A model generated the notes under the pieces. That model worked only from the letters and a program-made list of their open reading frames with translations. It searched no databases and was not told where the DNA came from. A stretch of 41,240 nucleotides of DNA from Rickettsiales bacterium (lineage in GTDB: Bacteria; Pseudomonadota; Alphaproteobacteria; Rs-D84), in NCBI GenBank assembly GCA_031262525.1, contig JAISHM010000015.1, forward strand, positions 1-41,240. The letters are read 5' to 3'. Of this stretch, positions 9,182-16,976 are shown one piece after another. The stretch's first letter is position 1; each line of letters starts with the position of its first letter. The position numbers and the translations under genes are program-made.

Positions 9182-9565
9182 ATGATTATAGGAATCGGCG
9201 TTGATATGGTGGATTGCAATCGGTTTCTGGACTGGTCAGCATTCAAAAAATCCCGTATTTTTACAAAGCAAGAGTTAGAATTTGCAGACAAAGACAATGT
9301 AAATTCTGAGCGTCATTTGGCAAATTTTTGGGCCGCGCGCGAGGCTTGTCTGAAAGCAATGGGGTGCGGATTTGGTGAAAACATAAATTTTTCCGATGTT
9401 TCGGTTATACATAACGAAAATGGTGCGCCAGAATTGTTGATAAGTGGCGGGGCACGGGCGGAATTAAAAACTCTGGCGGGGGCAGATGCGCGGGTGTTTG
9501 TTTCAATCACAGACCAGGGGGAATACTGCGTCGCAATGGTTGTTATTGAAAAAGTTGAAAAATAA
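9182..9565 (+). CDS. acpS: Holo-[acyl-carrier-protein] synthase
   Basis: MIIGIGVDMVDCNRF...FTKQELEFA...ERHLANFWAAREACLKAMGCGFG. Confidence 0.93.
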   Translation: MIIGIGVDMVDCNRFLDWSAFKKSRIFTKQELEFADKDNVNSERHLANFWAAREACLKAMGCGFGENINFSDVSVIHNENGAPELLISGGARAELKTLAGADARVFVSITDQGEYCVAMVVIEKVEK

Positions 9566-9569
9566 AGAA

Positions 9570-9593
9570 TCGGGGATTTTTCCCGATTTTTTA
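9570..9593 (+). terminator. Rho-independent terminator after acpS
   Basis: AATCGGGGATTTTTCCCGATTTTTTA. Confidence 0.7.
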
Positions 9594-9628
9594 TTGAGAT
9601 TTATGGATTTTGTTTCTATAATAATACT

Positions 9629-10039
9629 ATGTTAAACGGAATCAGTTTTTGGACATCTGACAAAGTTTGGGCGGGAATTTTATCCGACCTGGGTGGAGTT
9701 TTTATATCACGGGGAAATGCTTCTGTGATTTGGCGGGCACCAAAAACAAAAATAAGCACAAATCAAATCGCAGCCGAATTTATTCGTTTACAGGACAACA
9801 ATGAAAATGAAATTATTAAAAAAATTTGTGGTGATAAAAAACTGACCGATATCGGGAGAAAAATTATTATTGCTTTGGCGAACGCGGGCACGAATGGAAT
9901 CAGTACCACAGAATTACAACAAAAATTAGGGTATGATGCGACGGCAAAGACCGGCGCGGTCGGCACCGCAATTTACCAATTGCGAAAAACTTTTGGCGCG
10001 AACTTTATAAAAAACACTAATGGAAAATACAAACTATAA
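9629..10039 (+). CDS. Putative winged-helix DNA-binding protein
   Basis: C-terminal GRKIIIALANAGTNGISTTELQQKLGYDATAKTGAVGTAIYQLRKTFGANFIKNTNGKYKL; overlaps birA. Confidence 0.65.
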   Translation: MLNGISFWTSDKVWAGILSDLGGVFISRGNASVIWRAPKTKISTNQIAAEFIRLQDNNENEIIKKICGDKKLTDIGRKIIIALANAGTNGISTTELQQKLGYDATAKTGAVGTAIYQLRKTFGANFIKNTNGKYKL

Positions 10040-10694
10040 ACTTTTGTCATTTGATAAAATCCCCAGCACCCAAACAACGGCGGCGGCGCTGATTCGTGAT
10101 GGAAAAATAAATGGGAAAACTATTATTTTGGCAGATAAACAAAGCGCAGGTCGCGGACGCTATCGTCGCGTATGGATATCTGAACCTGGGAATTTATACG
10201 CCAGTTTTGTATATAATTGCACAGAGCGCGATTCGCGGGTTTCATACGCGATTGCGGTTGCGGTTGCAAATACTCTGATTGAATTTGGATTACAACCAGA
10301 AATAAAATGGCCAAATGATATTTTAATAGATGGAAAAAAAATTTGTGGAATTTTAATTGAATACTTATCCGACTTTATAATTATCGGTATCGGAATCAAC
10401 ATAAAATCAAATCCGAAAATTCGCGACACACAAACAACAAAAATTTCCGACTATAATTCACGAATTTCGCGTGATGATGTATTGGGTGCGCTGATAAAAA
10501 ATATGAATAAAAACATAGACCGCGATTTTTTACCAATAAAAAAACAATGGACCAATCTGGCGATGAATCTGGGTGAGGAAATTATTTATCGTGGCATAAA
10601 TGCGGTATTATGCGGGTTAAACGATGATGGTGGTTTGATTTTACGACGGGGCATGGAATACATCACAATTTATGGCGATGAAATTTCATATTGA
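10020..10694 (+). CDS. birA: Biotin--[acetyl-CoA-carboxylase] ligase
   Basis: FDKIPSTQTTAAALI; SAGRGRYRRVWISEPGNLYASF; KWPNDILIDGKKICGILIE; IGIGINI. Confidence 0.93.
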   Translation: MENTNYKLLSFDKIPSTQTTAAALIRDGKINGKTIILADKQSAGRGRYRRVWISEPGNLYASFVYNCTERDSRVSYAIAVAVANTLIEFGLQPEIKWPNDILIDGKKICGILIEYLSDFIIIGIGINIKSNPKIRDTQTTKISDYNSRISRDDVLGALIKNMNKNIDRDFLPIKKQWTNLAMNLGEEIIYRGINAVLCGLNDDGGLILRRGMEYITIYGDEISY

Positions 10695-10719
10695 TTTTTA
10701 TTATGATTTATGATATACT
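10691..10719 (+). promoter_or_regulatory. Sigma70-like promoter
   Basis: TTGATT - 17 nt - TATACT. Confidence 0.5.
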
Positions 10720-10746
10720 GATTATACACAACAAGAAATAAAATTT

Positions 10747-10813
10747 GATGCGCCGCGGCGCATTTTTTTTATTTCTGAAATTATATTCCACGCATTCTGT
10801 GGAATTTTTTTTA
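10747..10813 (+). terminator. Two tandem terminator-like hairpins
   Basis: GATGCGCCGCGGCGCATTTTTTTT and ATTCCACGCATTCTGTGGAATTTTTTTT. Confidence 0.7.
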
Positions 10814-10835
10814 TTAAACAGAGAGAAAATATCAA

Positions 10836-11231
10836 ATGGAAATGATTCTAATAAAAACAAATCCAGAAAACAAAACAGCAACCGCGGAAAAGATTGCAAA
10901 AATCATAATGATTGAAACAGGCGCAACCAGTTTATTGGCCGTGGAATCATTTGCGTCTATGATTTGCAACATCTGTAAAAAAACATCCAGACAATTTTCA
11001 GACATTTCCAACGATACCGACTTATTCAACAAAAATTATGACAATGTTGATACAAATTCACGCGAATATGCAATGTGTATCAGGGTCGCGCGTAAAATGA
11101 TGAACGGCGATTTATCCGACAATATTCGTGGCGCAATCCGTTGGCACAATAACAAACAGAATCCAAAATGGGCAAAAAACATTGGGTGGGTCGCGGTTGC
11201 TGATAATTTATTTTTTTATACAGGCTGTTAA
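10836..11231 (+). CDS. Phage-type cell wall hydrolase (SleB-like)
   Basis: REYAMCIRVARKMMNGDLSDNIRGAIRWHNNKQNPKWAKNIGWVAVADNLFFY. Confidence 0.65.
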   Translation: MEMILIKTNPENKTATAEKIAKIIMIETGATSLLAVESFASMICNICKKTSRQFSDISNDTDLFNKNYDNVDTNSREYAMCIRVARKMMNGDLSDNIRGAIRWHNNKQNPKWAKNIGWVAVADNLFFYTGC

Positions 11232-11232
11232 A

Positions 11233-11457
11233 ATGAGAATACAAAAAATAGTTTTGGGCGGCTGGTGCGCGGGTCATCGGACATATATAATTTCTGGGGT
11301 CGGAATTATATCCGCAATCGCAGCGTATTTGGTCGGAGATGAAAATTTATTCACAATGATGAATTCTGTCTTTACCCTGGCGGGAATTTATTTTTTACGA
11401 AAATCAACAACAACAAAAAGGAAAAAAAATGGAAGTCCCAGAAAAGTTTCAGAATAA
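11233..11457 (+). CDS. Small membrane protein, holin-like
   Basis: TM segment IISGVGIISAIAAYLVGDENLFTMMNSVFTLAGIYFL; position next to the hydrolase. Confidence 0.5.
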   Translation: MRIQKIVLGGWCAGHRTYIISGVGIISAIAAYLVGDENLFTMMNSVFTLAGIYFLRKSTTTKRKKNGSPRKVSE

Positions 11458-12082
11458 TGACGGCACATTAAATTCAGACGCACTGATAAAATCATACAGC
11501 GAACTGGAAAAAAAATTGGGTACAATGATTTCTGTCCCAGGCGCTGATGCAGATAATGATACGCGTGAAAAATTTATGCGTGCCTTGGGCGTTCCAGAAA
11601 ATGCGAACGATTATCCAAAAAATGATTTGTTTGATGACGAAACGATTCGTGAAAAATTCCGCGATGCAGGTTTAACACCAACACAAGTTGAAAAAATTTA
11701 TTCAATCGCAAATGAATTTTTATCGCCTGCATTGTCTGAAATTTTTACAAAACAATCCGAAACAGATGCAATGAATGAATTAAAAAGTTTTTTCGGTGGC
11801 AATGATAAAATGATAACTGCTTTAAAAGAAATTGATGCGTATGCAGAAAAATTTTTACCAGCCGACGCATACGAAACTCTGACCGCGTCACCCGCAGGAA
11901 TCAAGAGCATTTACAAGATGATGCAAAGCGCAGAACCAGAAATAGAAGTTGGAAATTTACGCAGCGAAAAATTATCTGATTCTGATTTACGTGCAATGAT
12001 GCGCGACCCAAAATATTGGCGCGACCACGATACAGAATATGTTCGCAAAGTTGAAAATGGTTTCAAAAAATTATATGCGTAA
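11429..12082 (+). CDS. Phage capsid assembly scaffold-like protein
   Basis: MEVPEKFQNNDGTLNSDALIKSYSELEKKLG...VPENANDYP...; acidic, upstream of the capsid gene. Confidence 0.65.
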   Translation: MEVPEKFQNNDGTLNSDALIKSYSELEKKLGTMISVPGADADNDTREKFMRALGVPENANDYPKNDLFDDETIREKFRDAGLTPTQVEKIYSIANEFLSPALSEIFTKQSETDAMNELKSFFGGNDKMITALKEIDAYAEKFLPADAYETLTASPAGIKSIYKMMQSAEPEIEVGNLRSEKLSDSDLRAMMRDPKYWRDHDTEYVRKVENGFKKLYA

Positions 12083-12121
12083 ATTTTTTTAATTTTTTTT
12101 TTAGTTTTTTTCTCTTTTCTC

Positions 12122-12150
12122 TTTACTATTTTTTTTGTTTCATATAAAAT
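12122..12150 (+). promoter_or_regulatory. Possible sigma70-like promoter for the H1-like gene
   Basis: TTTACT - 17 nt - TAAAAT. Confidence 0.35.
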
Positions 12151-12204
12151 GTAATCAAGAACAAAAAAATTTTGTTCCAAACAAAAAACAAAAAGGAGAG
12201 GGGA

Positions 12205-12411
12205 ATGGCATTTTCATTCTTGAAACCAGCGGCGAAAAAAGTTGCAGCAAAAAAACCAGTTGCAGCGAAAAAGCCAGCCGCAAAAAAACCAGCAGCGAAA
12301 AAAGTTGCGGTTAAAAAACCTGCGGCAAAAAAACCAGTTGCAAAGAAAGTAGTTGCAAAAAAACCTGTGGCGAAAAAGCCAGCGGCAAAAAAAGTCGTTA
12401 AAAAGAAATAA
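12205..12411 (+). CDS. Histone H1-like Lys/Ala/Pro-rich repeat protein
   Basis: MAFSFLKPAAKKVAAKKPVAAKKPAAKKPAAKKVAVKKPAAKKP...; preceded by AAAAGGAGAGG. Confidence 0.85.
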   Translation: MAFSFLKPAAKKVAAKKPVAAKKPAAKKPAAKKVAVKKPAAKKPVAKKVVAKKPVAKKPAAKKVVKKK

Positions 12412-12447
12412 TTTAATTATTACTTTTTAGGTTTATCAGGTTAAAAT

Positions 12448-12476
12448 AAAAAATCCGCGTTCGCGGATTTTTTATT
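12448..12476 (+). terminator. Rho-independent terminator
   Basis: AAAAAATCCGCGTTCGCGGATTTTTTATTTT. Confidence 0.8.
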
Positions 12477-12572
12477 TTAATAATTTTATACAGATTCGCG
12501 GACAAGCGCGTGCGCCCCGCATATTTATTTTAATGGCGCGGAAACGCATAACCAAAAAAATAAATTTCACCA

Positions 12573-12600
12573 ATCGGACAATATGTCCGATTTTTTTAAT
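12573..12600 (+). terminator. Terminator/attenuator-like hairpin upstream of the capsid gene
   Basis: AATCGGACAATATGTCCGATTTTTTTAAT. Confidence 0.6.
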
Positions 12601-12622
12601 CATAAAACAAAAGGAGTTACAG

Positions 12623-13435
12623 ATGTCTGAATCTATAAACACAGCGTTTGTAAAACAATTCGAAGCCGAGGTTCATCTGGCCTATCAACAGATGGGCACA
12701 AAACTGCGCAACACAATTCGCAGCAAATCCGGTGTAATCGGGGCCAGCACAACTTTCCAAAAAGTCGGCAAAGGAACCGCCAGCACAAAAACTCGTCATG
12801 GGCTGGTGCCTGTAATGAATCTGAATCACGAACCTGTGGAATGCACCCTGACCGATTACTATGCGGGCGATTGGGTTGATGCATTGGATGAAATCAAGGT
12901 CAATATAGACGAACGCCGCGTCGTCGCATCTGCGGGTGCATACGCGTTGGGTCGCAAAACAGACGAATTGATAATTGGCGCAATGACAACAGCAACCAAC
13001 TTGGTCGGAACAAACACAGCATTGACCAAGGATTTAATCCTGTCGGCGGTTGAACAATTAAACGCGAACGATGTCCCAGACGATGGTCGCAGATTCTGTG
13101 TGGTCGGCGTTCATCAGTGGAACCAATTATTGGGTATGGACGAATTTGTATCTGCCGAATATGTCGGCAACGAATCACCATTGACCAATGGTTTTGAATT
13201 ACGCAAATGGTTGGGTATCAACTGGATTATGCATAACGGATTACCGATTGCTGACGATGTGCGTTCTTGCTTTATGTATCACGCATCCAGCATTGGGCAC
13301 GCATGCGGACAAGAAGTCAAATCAGATATTTTCTGGAATGGCGAACGCGCCGCACACTTTATCAGCAACAGCATGTCCCAGGGTAGCGTTCTGATTGACA
13401 ATGATGGAATCATCAAAATCAATTGTGCTGAATAA
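12623..13435 (+). CDS. Phage major capsid protein
   Basis: MSESINTAFVKQFEAEVHLAYQQMGTKLRNTIRSKSG...; start set at ATG 12623 after AAAGGAG. Confidence 0.85.
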   Translation: MSESINTAFVKQFEAEVHLAYQQMGTKLRNTIRSKSGVIGASTTFQKVGKGTASTKTRHGLVPVMNLNHEPVECTLTDYYAGDWVDALDEIKVNIDERRVVASAGAYALGRKTDELIIGAMTTATNLVGTNTALTKDLILSAVEQLNANDVPDDGRRFCVVGVHQWNQLLGMDEFVSAEYVGNESPLTNGFELRKWLGINWIMHNGLPIADDVRSCFMYHASSIGHACGQEVKSDIFWNGERAAHFISNSMSQGSVLIDNDGIIKINCAE

Positions 13436-13489
13436 CATAAAAAATGGCGCGTCAAATGGCGCGCCATAAAAAAACAAAGAGGTTTTCCA

Positions 13490-13717
13490 ATGGCTTTCCA
13501 AAATAAAAACTTGTCTGTAATTGCGTATGCAAATGGCTTTACCCTGTGGCACTATGCCGCTGATGAGTCTATAAAAACAATCAGCGCGACCGGATATTTT
13601 AATCCGATAAAATCTTTGATGAATACTGGCGACATAATTATCATCAACGCAAACGATGATACAGCAATCAAAAAAATAAAATTTTCCGCGCAAAACATAA
13701 ACACAACAAATTTATAA
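13490..13717 (+). CDS. Small phage structural-type protein
   Basis: MAFQNKNLSVIAYANGFTLWHYAADESIKTISATGYFN...GDIIIINA; in register with the cassette. Confidence 0.6.
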   Translation: MAFQNKNLSVIAYANGFTLWHYAADESIKTISATGYFNPIKSLMNTGDIIIINANDDTAIKKIKFSAQNINTTNL

Positions 13718-13739
13718 CAAAACCAAAGGAGACCATAAA

Positions 13740-14267
13740 ATGTTAACAACCATAGACCTGTGTTCAATGGCATTATTAAAAATTGGTGAAAAACCGATTT
13801 TATCCTTGAACGAAGAAACCCCAACCGCTGCAATTTCACGGACTTTGTTTGACCAATCTATAAATTATGTTTTGTCGTTGCATCCTTGGAAATTCGCGAC
13901 ACAAAAAATAACACTGACAAAAACAGACGGGGGGGATTTTGCCCTGCCCGTAAATGTCTTGCGTGTAATTGACTGCGACTGTGCGCTGTATCAAGTATCT
14001 AATAATCGCGTCGCTGCACCTGTTGATACAATTGAGATAACCGCAATCATCAAAGTCAATCCAGAAAATATGCCATCTTATTTTGTAAATGTGGCAACCC
14101 TGTATTTGGCACGCGAATTTTGTATGCCACTGACCGGAGATCAAAATTTACTGCGCACTATCGCAGCGCTATACGAATCTGAATTACGCGCCGCAAAATT
14201 CATAGACAGCACAATGTCAAATGCAAATGACATTGAAAACTTTTCTTTAATCAGTGCGAGGTTTTAA
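13740..14267 (+). CDS. Phage tail tubular protein A-like
   Basis: MLTTIDLCSMALLKIGEKPILSLNEETPTAAISRTLFDQSINYVLSLHPWKFA. Confidence 0.75.
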   Translation: MLTTIDLCSMALLKIGEKPILSLNEETPTAAISRTLFDQSINYVLSLHPWKFATQKITLTKTDGGDFALPVNVLRVIDCDCALYQVSNNRVAAPVDTIEITAIIKVNPENMPSYFVNVATLYLAREFCMPLTGDQNLLRTIAALYESELRAAKFIDSTMSNANDIENFSLISARF

Positions 14268-14269
14268 TT

Positions 14270-15994
14270 ATGGGAAAATTTTTACAAACACAAAATTCTT
14301 TTGCATTTGGCGAATTATCGCCAGATTTTTATTCGCGCGGAGACCTGGATATTTTTTCACGCGGTCTGTCACAACTGAATAATATGGATATTTTACCCAG
14401 TGGCGCAATTTCGCGAAGATGCGGAACATCGCGAATCGCACAGGCACCACAAAATGGCAAACTGATTCCATTTTCAATTTCAGATACAGAAAATTATTTG
14501 CTGTTGTTATCAGATAATATATTAAAAATTTATAATAGCGCTGAAATTATCCAAGAAATTGAAACCCCATGGACAACAGAACAAATACAAAACATAAAAT
14601 ATGCGCAAAAATTTGGGTCAATATTTTTTGTAAATTCTGAACACAACCCCATGATATTAAAAAAGAATGGCACACAATTTATTTTATCAGACTTTTCCTT
14701 TTCTGTAAATTCTGATATGTCGTTAAATATACCATTTATGAAATTTGATGATGCAGATAACATTTCAATCAGCATTACATCACATACTTTGGGGGGAAAT
14801 TTTGCGACACTGACCACCAATGAAAACTTTTGGACCCCAGAATATAAAGACGGACTTTTGTTTTTACAGGACCGCCAATGGGTAATTTACCAATATATCA
14901 GTCCAACCCAGGTTGTCGCACAATCTAATACAGGATATTCAATAACATCTATCCCGATTTCAGATTGGAAAGAGTCTGTATTCAGCGCGACTCGCGGATG
15001 GCCAACCAGTATAACTTTCCATCAAAACAGACTTTTATTCGGCGGGACTAAATCTCACCCCAGTGGGGTTTGGATGTCCCATGTCGGGGACCATCATAAT
15101 TTTAATACAGGTTCTGGTCTGGACGACGAAGCAATTTTCTTAACATTATTATCATCGGAACGCCAACAAATCACAAACATTATCAGCAGTGATAATTTGC
15201 AAATTTTAACAACAACTGGTGAGTGGGCGATTTCCGCAAAACCATTGACCCCAACAAACATAGACATACGACAACACACCAGCGCTGGCAGTGTATCATC
15301 GCCCTATATTCGCCCACAAAAAATAAATCGTTCTACAATTTTTGTTTCCAAAAATCGCAAGGAAGTTTATGATATGGTTCTGGACGAAATTGGCGAAAAT
15401 TATACTGCAACAAATCTGGCGGCAACCGCATCACATCTGATTCAATCCCCAATTGATATGACATATAATGAAAATTCCAGACAACTTTTTATTGTTATGG
15501 AAGATGGTCAAATGGCCGTATTATCGCGTCTGGAATCCCTGGGGATTTCCGCATGGGCACAATATACCACAAATGGGCAATATAAATCCGTCGCGGTTCT
15601 GGACGGCGAAACATTTGTTTTAACCCAACGCGGAGAATTTGCATATCTTGAAAAATTTTCGCAAAACGAAACCTTGGACAGCGGCGAGTTCTCATTCACG
15701 CATACCGCGACCGCAATGCCGATGATTATCAGTGGCCGCACGCCAAAAAAAATAAAAGTTCATAAAATTACTGCGCGCGTCATAAACACAAAATCTATAT
15801 TTATAAATGGTGTGCGCGCACCTATACCAAATGAAACACTGGGGGGCGATTCCCCTGGATTTTCAGGCGATACATCTGTTGGGGATATTGGAACAATCGC
15901 CGATACATTAAAACCAATATGGGAAATTTCAGGCAACGAATCTGAACCAATAACTATTCTTTCGGTATCCACCGATGGTTGGTATTTAATTTAA
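14270..15994 (+). CDS. Phage tail tubular protein B-like
   Basis: QTQNSFAFGELSPDFYSRGDLDIFSRGLSQLNNMDILPSGAISRRCGT...RLLFGGTKSHPSGVWMSHVGDHHNF. Confidence 0.8.
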   Translation: MGKFLQTQNSFAFGELSPDFYSRGDLDIFSRGLSQLNNMDILPSGAISRRCGTSRIAQAPQNGKLIPFSISDTENYLLLLSDNILKIYNSAEIIQEIETPWTTEQIQNIKYAQKFGSIFFVNSEHNPMILKKNGTQFILSDFSFSVNSDMSLNIPFMKFDDADNISISITSHTLGGNFATLTTNENFWTPEYKDGLLFLQDRQWVIYQYISPTQVVAQSNTGYSITSIPISDWKESVFSATRGWPTSITFHQNRLLFGGTKSHPSGVWMSHVGDHHNFNTGSGLDDEAIFLTLLSSERQQITNIISSDNLQILTTTGEWAISAKPLTPTNIDIRQHTSAGSVSSPYIRPQKINRSTIFVSKNRKEVYDMVLDEIGENYTATNLAATASHLIQSPIDMTYNENSRQLFIVMEDGQMAVLSRLESLGISAWAQYTTNGQYKSVAVLDGETFVLTQRGEFAYLEKFSQNETLDSGEFSFTHTATAMPMIISGRTPKKIKVHKITARVINTKSIFINGVRAPIPNETLGGDSPGFSGDTSVGDIGTIADTLKPIWEISGNESEPITILSVSTDGWYLI

Positions 15995-16012
15995 TAAACA
16001 AAGGAGTAAGAA

Positions 16013-16363
16013 ATGTCACAACTGGTAACCGATGTCACAGATATACTGGACAATAAACAAGATAAAAAAGCCGCAGAATCGGAACGTAAAAAAATACTGG
16101 AACAAATAAAGGCAGATGAAAAAACAAAAACTAATCTGGTAAAAAAAGCGTTGGCCACGCAACGCGCAAAATTTGGCGCGGCGGGGATGTCGGCAAATGG
16201 CATCACCGAAGAAGCCGTTCTGAAACGTCTGCGCGAAGAAACCGAAGAACCCTATGCAGAAAAAAAGAAATCTAATCTGGCAAAATTATCCGCAACAAAA
16301 ACAAAAAAATCCAATTTGTTAAAGTCTATGCTGGGGCGCATCGGCGACCTGTTTGTGGGATAA
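16013..16363 (+). CDS. Small coiled-coil phage-associated protein
   Basis: MSQLVTDVTDILDNKQDKKAAESERKKILEQ...; RBS AAAGGAG. Confidence 0.6.
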   Translation: MSQLVTDVTDILDNKQDKKAAESERKKILEQIKADEKTKTNLVKKALATQRAKFGAAGMSANGITEEAVLKRLREETEEPYAEKKKSNLAKLSATKTKKSNLLKSMLGRIGDLFVG

Positions 16364-16364
16364 A

Positions 16365-16952
16365 ATGACCGCTGATTTTTTTTTAAATTCTTGGAATAAA
16401 ATTCTGGGATTTGATACACCGCGCCATCACCGCGATATTTTGGATTTTTTGGTGCAGTCGTTGGATACACCACCACGACGCGCCCTGCTGTTGGCTTTCC
16501 GTCATTCAGGAAAATCGTCAGTAGTTGGAATTTTTGCAGCTTGGGTTTTATCCACACGACCAAAAACACGAATCTTGATTTTATCAGCGGAATCATCGCT
16601 GGCATCGCGAATGGTTTCGCATATAAAACATATTCTGGAAAATCATCCTGATTGCACCGATTTAATTCCAAATGTAAAAAAAGAATGGGGAACACATAAA
16701 ATCACAATTTCGCGCCCGATTGGTATTCGCGAACCATCGGTAATTTGCCAAGGGATTCACGGAAATATCACCGGTATGCGCGCAGACCTGATAATCTGTG
16801 ATGATGTCGAGGTTCCAAACACCAGCAACACAGCGCAAAAGCGCGCCGCCCTGCGCGAACGTTTGCGCGAACTGGATTTTATTTTATCCCCGAATGGCAC
16901 GATGATTTATATTGGAACACCGCATACAATGAACACAATTTATCAAACATAA
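16365..16952 (+). CDS. Phage terminase large subunit, ATPase domain only (C-terminally truncated)
   Basis: Walker A LLLAFRHSGKSSVVG, Walker B LIICDDVEV, GTMIYIGTPHTMNTIYQT-stop; no nuclease domain follows. Confidence 0.8.
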   Translation: MTADFFLNSWNKILGFDTPRHHRDILDFLVQSLDTPPRRALLLAFRHSGKSSVVGIFAAWVLSTRPKTRILILSAESSLASRMVSHIKHILENHPDCTDLIPNVKKEWGTHKITISRPIGIREPSVICQGIHGNITGMRADLIICDDVEVPNTSNTAQKRAALRERLRELDFILSPNGTMIYIGTPHTMNTIYQT

Positions 16953-16976
16953 AAACGCGGGATACCCCGCGTTTTT
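16950..16976. terminator. Bidirectional terminator between converging genes
   Basis: AAAAACGCGGGATACCCCGCGTTTTTT. Confidence 0.8.

Noticed and set aside
12533-12622. N-terminal extension of the capsid ORF (MARKRITKKINF...)
   Set aside because: It reads through a terminator-like hairpin; ATG 12623 has a good RBS and gives the expected capsid start.
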